DNA of 35,361 nucleotides from an uncultured Clostridia bacterium. GTDB taxonomy: Bacteria; Bacillota; Clostridia; Oscillospirales; Oscillospiraceae. The notes beneath the pieces are model-generated. The model saw only the letters and a program-made list of their open reading frames with translations. It searched no databases and was not told the DNA's origin. This document shows positions 7,344 through 14,053 of this stretch, piece after piece (the stretch's first letter is position 1; every line of letters begins with the position of its first letter). The position numbers were made by a program, and so were the translations under genes. The stretch covers positions 1 through 35,361 of the forward strand of contig CAMFFO010000001.1 in the NCBI GenBank assembly GCA_945949735.1. The letters run 5' to 3'.

Positions 7344-7807
7344 TCCGCTTCCTCAGTCCGGGAGGCCTCCAGGGCGCGGGCAAAACTGCCCAAAATGCCA
7401 TTGACAAAGGCACCGGTATCGTCACCGTCATATTTCTTCGCAAGTCTGACCGCTTCAGAGATCGCCACGCCGGTGGGAACATCCTGCACATAAAGGATCT
7501 CATAGATTGCGAGCTGAAGCACACAGCGGGTCAGTCTGGAAATACGGGAAACGTCCCAGCCGATGGAGTACTTCTGAATCTCGCCATTCAAATCCTCCGT
7601 GCGGTTGGCGACCCCGGAAACAACACTGTCAATGTAGCGCAGCTGCTGCCTACTGGGCCTGTCCGAATATACGTCATTTTCCTCGGAGAGCTTGCTGTAG
7701 TACTCCTTATCCAGACGGGTGGAAACCACCTGTTCCGGCTCCTCGCCGGTGAACTCACGTCCGTAGATCAAATGTACCGCCAGTTCTCTGGCATTTCCTC
7801 TCGTCAT
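7340..7807 (-). CDS. nusB: Transcription antitermination factor NusB
   Basis: A 155-residue all-helical NusB: N-terminal TRGNARELAVHLIYGREF and C-terminal VPTGVAISEAVRLAKKYDGDDTGAFVNGILGSFAR are the recognisable ends of the fold. With NusE (S10), NusB binds boxA RNA in rRNA antitermination. The start is MTRGNAR at 7805-7807, with AAGGGTTGGAAGT upstream; the longer frame lacks a site and reaches back to the asp23 stop. It lies 11 bp downstream of asp23 and is coupled to the TsaD-like gene. Confidence 0.94.
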   Translation of the reverse strand: MTRGNARELAVHLIYGREFTGEEPEQVVSTRLDKEYYSKLSEENDVYSDRPSRQQLRYIDSVVSGVANRTEDLNGEIQKYSIGWDVSRISRLTRCVLQLAIYEILYVQDVPTGVAISEAVRLAKKYDGDDTGAFVNGILGSFARALEASRTEEAE

Positions 7808-7818
7808 ACTTCCAACCC

Positions 7819-8184
7819 TTACTGGCGGACGATCCCGCACACATTCACGTTGACCGCCGTAACCTTGACCCCGGTCATGGATTCCACAGCGGCAACAACT
7901 GCACTCTGCACGGCGCCGGCAACTTCCACCACGCTATGGTCGTACTTGATGACCACATTGCAGCTGATGGTCAGGGAATTATCCTCGGCAATGAGAATCT
8001 TCATTCCTTTGCCCCAGTTTTTACCGATGAGGTCGGCGATATCCGCACCGGGCTTGGAGCTAAGAGACGCGACTCCCTCCACCTCCACCAAAGCGTGCTC
8101 AACGATACTGGCAACCACATCCTCAGAAATCATCACATTGCCATTTTCCTGGATCTGTGTGATGTATTGTTTAAATTCAGCCAT
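7819..8184 (-). CDS. Asp23/Gls24 family envelope stress protein
   Basis: A 121-residue Asp23/Gls24 domain protein: GNVMISEDVVASIVEHALVEVEGVASLSS and the C-terminal VVAAVESMTGVKVTAVNVNVCGI are typical. In Firmicutes these small proteins associate with the membrane and cell-wall homeostasis. The start MAEFKQY at 8182-8184 is preceded by TAGGAGG. It has its own promoter (8238-8265) and is the first gene of the asp23 - nusB - tsaD-like - xseAB - ispA unit. Confidence 0.93.
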   Translation of the reverse strand: MAEFKQYITQIQENGNVMISEDVVASIVEHALVEVEGVASLSSKPGADIADLIGKNWGKGMKILIAEDNSLTISCNVVIKYDHSVVEVAGAVQSAVVAAVESMTGVKVTAVNVNVCGIVRQ

Positions 8185-8237
8185 AGCGAAACCTCCTAAA
8201 TCGTTGTCCTGCCGCAATGCATGACATACTTTCGTTT

Positions 8238-8265
8238 ATTGTACCACAAATCCAGGAAAATACAA
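8238..8265 (-). promoter_or_regulatory. Sigma-A promoter of the asp23-nusB-xse-ispA operon
   Basis: Minus strand: -35 TTGTAT (8260-8265), 16-bp spacer ending in TGTGG, -10 TACAAT (8238-8243). It lies in the gap between spoIIIAH and asp23, about 54 bp before the asp23 start, and separates vegetative genes from the sporulation operon. Confidence 0.8.
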
Positions 8266-8277
8266 CTGTTTTCTGTT

Positions 8278-8301
8278 CAGCGGAAAGAATAAACTCCGCT
8301 G
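8278..8301 (-). terminator. Hairpin after spoIIIAH, possible terminator
   Basis: A 7-bp stem CAGCGGA/TCCGCTG with a 10-nt loop, 5 bp after the spoIIIAH stop and before the asp23 promoter. There is no U-run, so it may be a weak terminator or only a 3'-end stabiliser. Confidence 0.35.
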
Positions 8302-8305
8302 CCGC

Positions 8306-8863
8306 CTACTGTACCTCCACAACCCGAATCGCGTCCAGGGTATACTCGGACTGGGACATAATAATATCCGCAATCACAGCAACATCCGCCTGCTGCAAGC
8401 CTCCCTCAGGAGCCGCGACCGCAACGGAAATCCCTTCCGGGGACATATACGCTACGCAGTCCGTATATCCCTTTGCAATGATCAGGCTCTCTATCTGGGC
8501 CTCACTAAGAGCAGTCTGCACAATGTCCTCTAAATCCATGGCGGATTCAGCAGCCTTCCCGGAATCACTGTAGGCCATCGCCTCCTGCAGGAGATTCACC
8601 GCACTGTCCCGTGCCTGCTGCCGCGACAGCCGAACGGCAGCGAAATAATCGGAAGCTGTGGTGAGCGGGTCCTCCCCTGCCGCAATGGCCGCCATATCTC
8701 CGCCGAGCACCAGGGAATCATCGGACATTACCTTTTCAGTATCCAGCGTGTCTGTCAGATTCGTGGCAAGGTTTTCCTCCGTATACATCCAGTTCAGATA
8801 GATTCCGGCACACACCGTTACCAGAACTGCTGCAGCGACCAGGTTTTTCTTCCATACTTTCAT
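8306..8863 (-). CDS. spoIIIAH: Stage III sporulation protein AH
   Basis: A 185-residue mother-cell membrane protein with one N-terminal membrane helix (WKKNLVAAAVLVTVCAGIYLNWMY) and an extracytoplasmic domain ending EYTLDAIRVVEVQ. In Bacillus, SpoIIIAH pairs with forespore SpoIIQ to form a channel between the compartments; its soluble domain resembles the ring-forming YscJ/FliF fold. The start at 8861-8863 (MKVWKKN) follows GGAGGTAATATT. Last gene of spoIIIA, 14 bp after spoIIIAG. No spoIIQ is in the window. Confidence 0.93.
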   Translation of the reverse strand: MKVWKKNLVAAAVLVTVCAGIYLNWMYTEENLATNLTDTLDTEKVMSDDSLVLGGDMAAIAAGEDPLTTASDYFAAVRLSRQQARDSAVNLLQEAMAYSDSGKAAESAMDLEDIVQTALSEAQIESLIIAKGYTDCVAYMSPEGISVAVAAPEGGLQQADVAVIADIIMSQSEYTLDAIRVVEVQ

Positions 8864-8877
8864 AATATTACCTCCAC

Positions 8878-9378
8878 TCATTTCATTTTCAATACGGAAA
8901 TCCTGTCAGATGACAAACCGGTAGCGTTGGACACCGCTTCGATCAGAGCAAGCCGGACAGCCGCACTGTCGGCCCCCTGGCAAAGGATCACAGCCCCCTG
9001 GTATGTGGGAGGAAGAATTTGCTGAATCAGTCCAGATTCGGCCCGCCCAGAGTCCGAGAGGATCACTGTATCCGTTCTTTTTGAATTTTGGGAACTCTCT
9101 TCTCCGTCTGTCTGGTAGACTACCCGCTCCCCTGCTGCCTCTGTCAGCAAAACCCGAACCTTGCCCGCCCCTTGAACCATGGTGAGAATCTGTTCCAACT
9201 GCTCCTGAAGGCTCACTGCTGCCACTGTCTCCGCAACCGGAGCTTCTGTATCCCGCTCCTCCCTTTCGTTGCTTTGGGGCAGCAGCATCAAAACGATCCC
9301 GAGGAAAAGCACCAGAATCACATAACGGTATTCCTTCAGCCAAAGCCGAAGCTTTTCCCGCAGCGTCACCCAGTCCAT
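8878..9378 (-). CDS. spoIIIAG: Stage III sporulation protein AG
   Basis: A 166-residue protein with an N-terminal transmembrane helix (about residues 18-34, RYVILVLFLGIVLMLLP) and an extracytoplasmic ring-building domain with GAGKVRVLLTEAAGERVVYQT and YQGAVILCQGADSAAVRLALIEAVSNATGLSSDRISVLKMK. In Bacillus, SpoIIIAG forms a large ring in the feeding-tube channel. GGAGAATCAGAT precedes the ATG. It overlaps spoIIIAF by 13 bp. Confidence 0.93.
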   Translation of the reverse strand: MDWVTLREKLRLWLKEYRYVILVLFLGIVLMLLPQSNEREERDTEAPVAETVAAVSLQEQLEQILTMVQGAGKVRVLLTEAAGERVVYQTDGEESSQNSKRTDTVILSDSGRAESGLIQQILPPTYQGAVILCQGADSAAVRLALIEAVSNATGLSSDRISVLKMK

Positions 9379-9839
9379 ATCTGATTCTCCTTTGCAATCC
9401 CCAAATCTTTTTCCAGAATGATTTCCATCCGCCCGCGCTCCAGCTCAGAGGCCTGACCTGTGAGCCGCACGCTTTTCGGAATGGGGATTTCATCGCCGCT
9501 CACAAAAACCTCTGCCTCCAGGGATAATCCCTGCTCAGCGGCTTTGTCCAAGATATATGCCTCGGTCTGTTCCTTTATGATTTGCGCAATAGAATTTCTG
9601 GCGAACCGCTCCCCTTCCTGTGCCGCGTCTGATGCTTCCTCGTAATCCAGTCCAAAGTCCTCCGGCAAGATTTTTAAATTCAGCCTCCCGATAGGGCTCA
9701 GGAAGGTAAACGCCAGGAAAAATCCGCACAGCAGCTTCACCAGTGACTGCACGGCCCCTTTATTCAGCGTTGCTGTCAGCATACCGCAGATAATAGCGGC
9801 AGTGGTGACGGAAACAACATATTGCCGAAGCCCCTCCAT
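9366..9839 (-). CDS. spoIIIAF: Stage III sporulation protein AF
   Basis: A 157-residue protein with two N-terminal membrane helices (about residues 8-28 and 33-52, ending FLAFTFLSPIGRL) and a soluble C-terminal domain. Start ATG 9837-9839 overlaps the spoIIIAE stop by one base (TAATG), which makes translational coupling likely; the same frame is open far upstream, but that part is antisense to nothing and out of frame with spoIIIAE. Identified by position and the LSPIGRL region; sequence conservation in this subunit is low. Confidence 0.88.
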   Translation of the reverse strand: MEGLRQYVVSVTTAAIICGMLTATLNKGAVQSLVKLLCGFFLAFTFLSPIGRLNLKILPEDFGLDYEEASDAAQEGERFARNSIAQIIKEQTEAYILDKAAEQGLSLEAEVFVSGDEIPIPKSVRLTGQASELERGRMEIILEKDLGIAKENQIWTG

Positions 9840-10867
9840 TATGACACCCCCCTGAGAAAACAGACCGTACTGATGAGCAGCAGCAGGCACACAGAGCCCG
9901 TCATAGCAAGCAGCAGGCCCATTGCTGTGGAGAAATCCCCGATCAATTCTGTCATGGCTTTTGACCCAAAAACAGCGCACATGGCACCTGTCGCCTTTAG
10001 GAGCAGAAAATGGCAGCCAATTTTGATAAATGGATCCAGGAAAATTGCCAGGATTGCGAAAAACCCATACAGTCCCACGGCATTTTTCGCCATCGCCACA
10101 CTTGCCAGAACGGACTCGGAAGCATCGGACAGGATTCCCCCAACCACGGGAACAACTGAAGTAATTGCTGCCTTGGCTACCTTTGCCGCAGCGGTATCCG
10201 TTGTTCCTGTGATGATTCCGGTCAAACCCATGTATGTAGTAAACACCGTCAGGACTGTTTTCAGGAACCAACTGATTCCGTCCCTCATCAGGTTCCGGAA
10301 CTTCTTCAGCATATCCTGCCCGGTGGCTCCGGAGGCAACTGCCAGTGCCAGGAACAGGTAAATCATAGGCAGCAGCAGCTTTGACAGAACGGAGCCAATC
10401 AGGGAAATAATTCCCATTGTCGCGGCGTACAGTGCGGCGGAGGTCCCCACCGCTCCCTGTGCGGCAAGCGCGGCAGTCATCACAGGAATCAGGAGTTTGC
10501 CGTACTGAACCATTTCCACGATAGTATCGGATCCGAGGCGAATCATGGAATTTGTACTGAACAGAAGGGTTGCTGCGACAGAAGCGGTCCCGGCAATATC
10601 ACAGACCGTTTTTTGCGTCCCTGAAAAGGACTGAACTACGGATGTAATCATAACTGCCGCGATAACCGCCAGACACACCCGGGATGCCTCGTACAAATCC
10701 GGACGGATCAAGGGAATCACATCCTGCAGTATCATTGCCAGCCCCTCGCCAAGGGTATTTGCCTTTGGCATGAGGGCTTTTCCGGATTCAAGCACCTCCG
10801 GTGCTGTAAATCCTTCGGCAATTGCCGAGGTCAGCATTGGTGGCAGAATTGCTGCAATGGTTGTCAT
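9839..10867 (-). CDS. spoIIIAE: Stage III sporulation protein AE
   Basis: A 342-residue polytopic membrane protein with about eight hydrophobic segments, the largest membrane component of the SpoIIIA complex. SGATGQDMLKKFRNLMRDGISWFLKTVLTVFTTYMGLTGI and VVPVVGGILSDASESVL are typical. It is shorter at the N-terminus than Bacillus SpoIIIAE and shows no obvious cleavable signal. Two adjacent ATG codons (10868-10870 and 10865-10867) follow GGGAGAG; I use the second. The start overlaps the spoIIIAD stop. Confidence 0.93.
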   Translation of the reverse strand: MTTIAAILPPMLTSAIAEGFTAPEVLESGKALMPKANTLGEGLAMILQDVIPLIRPDLYEASRVCLAVIAAVMITSVVQSFSGTQKTVCDIAGTASVAATLLFSTNSMIRLGSDTIVEMVQYGKLLIPVMTAALAAQGAVGTSAALYAATMGIISLIGSVLSKLLLPMIYLFLALAVASGATGQDMLKKFRNLMRDGISWFLKTVLTVFTTYMGLTGIITGTTDTAAAKVAKAAITSVVPVVGGILSDASESVLASVAMAKNAVGLYGFFAILAIFLDPFIKIGCHFLLLKATGAMCAVFGSKAMTELIGDFSTAMGLLLAMTGSVCLLLLISTVCFLRGVS

Positions 10868-11262
10868 CATAACTCTCCCAGTATTGTTTGAACCAGGTCC
10901 AGCAGCGAACGGAACACCGGGATGGACAGCCATAAAACCACAACGGAACCGATCAATTGAATCATTTTTCCCAAACCCGTATTACCACTGTCGCTGCATA
11001 TCACAGCCGCGATTTCAGATAATAGACCAATCCCTACTGCTTTCAGTAAAATCCCCAGCATATCGCCGCGCAGATTGCCCAAGCTCTCAAGTTCTCCCAG
11101 AAATCGAAGCACCGGGCCGAGGAACCCTACGGTAAATCCAGCAATCAGGACACACCCCGCAATTGAAAGAAGAACGGAGATATCCTTATCCTGCTTTCCC
11201 AAGACTGCGCTCAGGATCGCGGTCAGCAGGGAGACCGCGACAGCCTTCCAGAACAGTTCCAT
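10867..11262 (-). CDS. spoIIIAD: Stage III sporulation protein AD
   Basis: A 131-residue integral membrane protein with about four hydrophobic helices; GFLGPVLRFLGELESL and LLKAVGIGLLSEIAAVICSDSGNTGLGKMIQLIGS are characteristic. Part of the spoIIIA membrane platform, made in the mother cell. The start overlaps the spoIIIAC stop (TGATG), and its last codons carry the ribosome binding site of spoIIIAE. Confidence 0.95.
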   Translation of the reverse strand: MELFWKAVAVSLLTAILSAVLGKQDKDISVLLSIAGCVLIAGFTVGFLGPVLRFLGELESLGNLRGDMLGILLKAVGIGLLSEIAAVICSDSGNTGLGKMIQLIGSVVVLWLSIPVFRSLLDLVQTILGEL

Positions 11263-11456
11263 CAGAAATTGAACAGGGATTTTACCAGATCGAACAGTTC
11301 CGCAATTTGGGGAGCAAGCATCATCAGTACGACCACAAGGCCCGCAAGGCTTGTCAGTGTCGCCTGCTCATCCCGTCCGGAACGGGTCAGAACCTGGTTG
11401 AGTATGGAAACAATAATTCCGATGGCCGCAATCTTAAATACCAGATCGATCTCCAT
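11262..11456 (-). CDS. spoIIIAC: Stage III sporulation protein AC
   Basis: A 64-residue protein with two membrane helices: MEIDLVFKIAAIGIIVSIL and SLAGLVVVLMMLAPQIAELFDLV. It matches the usual SpoIIIAC size. The ATG at 11454-11456 comes two bases after the spoIIIAB stop with no visible Shine-Dalgarno sequence, so it probably depends on coupled translation. Confidence 0.95.
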   Translation of the reverse strand: MEIDLVFKIAAIGIIVSILNQVLTRSGRDEQATLTSLAGLVVVLMMLAPQIAELFDLVKSLFNF

Positions 11457-11458
11457 AG

Positions 11459-11971
11459 TCAAATAAACAGAATGACCAACGCCGCGCCGGTGCAAAGCCC
11501 CAGGGTTTGGTAGCAGCGCAGACGTTCATTTCGGTTACGCGCCAGCGCTTCCAGCTCTCCAAAGCATTTCCGGCGGACAGCTTCAAGTCCCTTCACCTGC
11601 CCGGGCAGATCAAACCTGCCGAGAGATTCGCCCAACTCAGACAGGATCAGCCGAAGCTCTCTGGAGGATATGGAAAACCGCGTAATGACGGAACGCATAC
11701 AGCTTGCGGCATCGGGCATTACCCTCAGCTCCAGCTCCCGGGAGAGAGAAAGGAAAATCCTATGAAGCATTCCGTTTGTATCCGTTGACGCCATACGGCA
11801 AAGCTCGGGAAGCGGCGTGAGATGGTATTGCAGCTCGCATTCCATCCGTTCCAGCGCTCTGACCAGGTCCGACAGCGCACGTTCTTTTTGACGGTGCCTT
11901 GCCGCAAGCGAGAATCCATATCCCCCGCATCCGGCCACAATCAGAATCGCTCCAAGCCACCTGAATTCCAT
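11459..11971 (-). CDS. spoIIIAB: Stage III sporulation protein AB
   Basis: A 170-residue protein: N-terminal membrane helix (WLGAILIVAGCGGYGFSLA), a helical soluble domain related to the type II secretion GspF fold, and a C-terminal helix (TLGLCTGAALVILFI). In Bacillus it works with the SpoIIIAA ATPase. The start overlaps spoIIIAA by 31 bp and has its own AAAGGA site, an unusually long overlap within this operon. Confidence 0.93.
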   Translation of the reverse strand: MEFRWLGAILIVAGCGGYGFSLAARHRQKERALSDLVRALERMECELQYHLTPLPELCRMASTDTNGMLHRIFLSLSRELELRVMPDAASCMRSVITRFSISSRELRLILSELGESLGRFDLPGQVKGLEAVRRKCFGELEALARNRNERLRCYQTLGLCTGAALVILFI

Positions 11972-12795
11972 GTGTGAATCCTTTCCGTCCCGTAAGACTT
12001 GTCCGAATGCAGAATCAGCAAATAATCAAAAACATGGTTGTCCAGCAGGGCTTTGTAAATGGGACGAACCCGGAACTCATCCAGGGAGCCTGCATGAGCC
12101 GTTGCCAAAAGTCTGACACCGCACCCCTGGGCCTGGAGAAGCGAACGGCAATCCTCTTCTGCGGTAATCTCATCCACGGCAATCCATTCCGGTCCCATGG
12201 TTCGCAGTACCATTTCCACGCCTCCGGCCTTAGGTACTCCAGTCAGAACGTCCATTCGGTCACCCCTGACGAATCCGGAGGGGAATATTTCTCCACGCTC
12301 ATCCACCACCGCTACGGTGGATTTTTCGGAAATCTGGCGGGCAATGTCCCTTAAAAGCGTTGTTTTTCCCCGCCCCGGCGCCCCAAGAATCAGCATAGAC
12401 CCCCTCAGCCCGGCTGCACTGCTCCCAATTCCCGGGAAGTCCCGTGCGACCCGGATGCACAGGCTGGTAACCTTCCGGATTCCGGTTATCTCCTTGTTTT
12501 TCAGGACTGCCTCCCCGCACAGGCCGATCCTGTGTCCTCCGGACACAGTCAGAAATCCCTGGGCAATCGTAGCAGCCGCCCATGGGGAATACCGGCTGGC
12601 TGCATTCACACAATAGCTCAAGTCTTCCGAAGAAACCTGCCGCCCGAGCCTTTGAACTGAATCACAGGAAACCAATTCCGGGGGAGCGTCAAGCCGAAGC
12701 CGAAGCTCCTGTAGCGAGCTTCTCCCCAAAGCATCCACATCCGTTATCATCCACCTGGGAAGGATGTCCAGAAGTTCCTTCCATGCACATCTCAT
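11941..12795 (-). CDS. spoIIIAA: Stage III sporulation protein AA (ATPase)
   Basis: A 284-residue AAA-type ATPase related to secretion ATPases: Walker A GAPGRGKTT, Walker B region VAVVDERGEI and sensor-like EWIAVDEIT, with LATAHAGSLDEF downstream. It energises the SpoIIIA-SpoIIQ channel during engulfment. Several in-frame starts exist; ATG 12793-12795 (MRCAWKELL) is preferred because AGGAG lies 8 bases upstream, while the earlier ATG at 12799-12801 is too close to it. First gene of the operon. The family is expected to use a sigma-E promoter, but I could not place one with confidence. Confidence 0.95.
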   Translation of the reverse strand: MRCAWKELLDILPRWMITDVDALGRSSLQELRLRLDAPPELVSCDSVQRLGRQVSSEDLSYCVNAASRYSPWAAATIAQGFLTVSGGHRIGLCGEAVLKNKEITGIRKVTSLCIRVARDFPGIGSSAAGLRGSMLILGAPGRGKTTLLRDIARQISEKSTVAVVDERGEIFPSGFVRGDRMDVLTGVPKAGGVEMVLRTMGPEWIAVDEITAEEDCRSLLQAQGCGVRLLATAHAGSLDEFRVRPIYKALLDNHVFDYLLILHSDKSYGTERIHTWNSGGLERF

Positions 12796-13144
12796 TTGCA
12801 TCACTCCTGCCAAAGCCTATGCACCCGGATACCGTTTCATCACCCGGGCACATAAAAAGCATACGCTCCAAAGCCCATGTACGTACCGAAACGATGGGTT
12901 TCTGTCCGTTCCGTCAATTGATCGATATGATTATCTGTCCTGCCCTGCAATGCGACAAATTGTTGTTTAGCGACTTTGCATTCAAGTTTCCTATCATTTC
13001 GAACCAGTCCACAGAATGGTTCGCGCACCGGCTCGTAGTAATAGCGTCAAGGTTTTGAAGATGAGCCGCACCGGTCATTCTTGATCCGGATGAGCGAAGA
13101 AATATACCGCCGTGACTGTCATTGGATTACAAGGTGCAGATAAT
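12796..13144. other. Intergenic region upstream of spoIIIAA, no gene seen
   Basis: About 350 bp with no credible gene. The only open frame of note (minus strand, 12840-13028, GTG start) lacks a ribosome binding site and any familiar motif. The spoIIIA promoter should lie here, but no clear sigma-E -35/-10 pair stands out. Confidence 0.5.
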
Positions 13145-13323
13145 AAAAACCCTAAGGCAACACCGCTTAGGTGGGGACAGCGGGCTTCGGCGGATCTTTT
13201 GCCCCAATCGTGCAGTACAAAAAATGGGAAATACATCCAGTATTCCCACATTTTTCATACTTTCGCTCGGGTCAAAACACCGGCCGAATCTCCTTGCCCC
13301 ATTATGCGGCGCTGCCCTAACAT
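13145..13323 (-). ncRNA. Structured minus-strand RNA or mobile palindromic element, unassigned
   Basis: A 15-bp closing stem joins 13306-13320 to 13152-13166; on the minus strand it needs four G-U pairs, which on the plus strand would be A-C mismatches, so the minus transcript is the folded one. An apical hairpin lies near 13220-13255. Two flanking copies of a GGGGCAA(G/A)... stretch occur on the minus strand. The 3' end is a CCTAAG/CTTAGG hairpin (13151-13156 with 13166-13171) followed by TTTTTATTA, an intrinsic-terminator shape whose 5' arm is free only if the closing stem is open. I do not recognise an Rfam family. A small terminal-inverted-repeat element is the main alternative. Confidence 0.5.
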
Positions 13324-13356
13324 AAAATTTTGGGCAGCCCAAAGGGCTGCCCAAAA
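13324..13356 (-). terminator. Terminator of the ECF S-component gene
   Basis: A 13-bp perfect stem TTTTGGGCAGCCC / GGGCTGCCCAAAA with a 3-nt loop, followed on the minus strand by TTTTAT. It lies 18 bp after the stop of the ECF gene; the A/T ends of the stem would also allow function on the other strand. Confidence 0.85.
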
Positions 13357-13374
13357 CGTAGTTCAAGATTCCTA

Positions 13375-13974
13375 TCAATGTACAAATTTATGCTTGACGA
13401 CTGTGACAATGCGGTAGATTGCGGGAGAAAGAACCAGATTCACCAGGAATTCAACCAGGAAATTTACGCCGGCACAGCCGATTACCAGAAATACCACTAC
13501 GGAATCGGCGCCAAAGGCTGCCAGATTAGCCTCCAGAGTGCCGCGGACCAGCGTCAGACCGCCCAGGATAAACAACCCCGTGTTGAGAACCGGAGCTGAT
13601 GCGGCAGCAGCGACAGAGGCCAAGAAGGGACTGATCTTTTCGAGCAGCTTGTACAGCATTCCTGCGCCCCATCCGGCAGCAGCACCTTTTCCGAGGCAAA
13701 TTATGCTGGTAAAAACAGGGTGCGCCTGGAACAGCAGATTGGTAAAAGCGTCCTGACCGGTAATGCCGTAGATCAAAACCACCAGGCCAAAGGCAAAGCC
13801 GAGGAAAGCACCGGCGGCGGGCCCCAGGATTATGGCGCCAACAACAATGGGTACCAGGACGACACTGAACGAGGTCGCGCCGACCCTGATGCTTCCCATG
13901 AAGCACTGCAGGACAACGACAACCGCCAGCAAAATTGCCAGCTGTACCATGCGTGAGATGTTTTTGTTTTTCAC
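13375..13974 (-). CDS. ECF transporter S component
   Basis: A 199-residue membrane protein with about six hydrophobic helices; the N-terminal MVQLAILLAVVVVLQ, the loop IRVGATSFSVVLVPIVVGAIILGPAAGAFLGFAFGL and QAHPVFTSI fit substrate-binding (S) subunits of energy-coupling-factor vitamin importers. The GTG start at 13972-13974 has AAGGAGG 7 bases upstream. Group II S components share EcfA/EcfT modules encoded elsewhere, and none lies nearby. No riboswitch is seen in the 79-bp gap before it, so the vitamin is not identified. Confidence 0.85.
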   Translation of the reverse strand: MKNKNISRMVQLAILLAVVVVLQCFMGSIRVGATSFSVVLVPIVVGAIILGPAAGAFLGFAFGLVVLIYGITGQDAFTNLLFQAHPVFTSIICLGKGAAAGWGAGMLYKLLEKISPFLASVAAAASAPVLNTGLFILGGLTLVRGTLEANLAAFGADSVVVFLVIGCAGVNFLVEFLVNLVLSPAIYRIVTVVKHKFVH

Positions 13975-14032
13975 ATAAATTCCTCCTTGCTGTCCCTCCG
14001 GATCATCGGATGGGATGCATAAATCTATCTAC

Positions 14033-14048
14033 AGCGGCACGGGCCGCT
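14033..14048 (-). terminator. Small hairpin after ftsK
   Basis: A 6-bp stem AGCGGC/GCCGCT with a 4-nt loop, 5 bp beyond the ftsK stop, followed by a mildly U-rich stretch. Weak; read-through into the ECF gene is plausible. Confidence 0.3.
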
Positions 14049-14053
14049 ACAGA

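Noticed and set aside
12840..13028. 62-codon minus-strand frame upstream of spoIIIAA
   Set aside because: GTG start with no ribosome binding site, no familiar motif, and its composition looks non-coding.
13975..14053. Vitamin riboswitch upstream of the ECF S-component
   Set aside because: The gap is only 79 bp and holds a weak hairpin but no TPP, FMN, cobalamin or THF motif.
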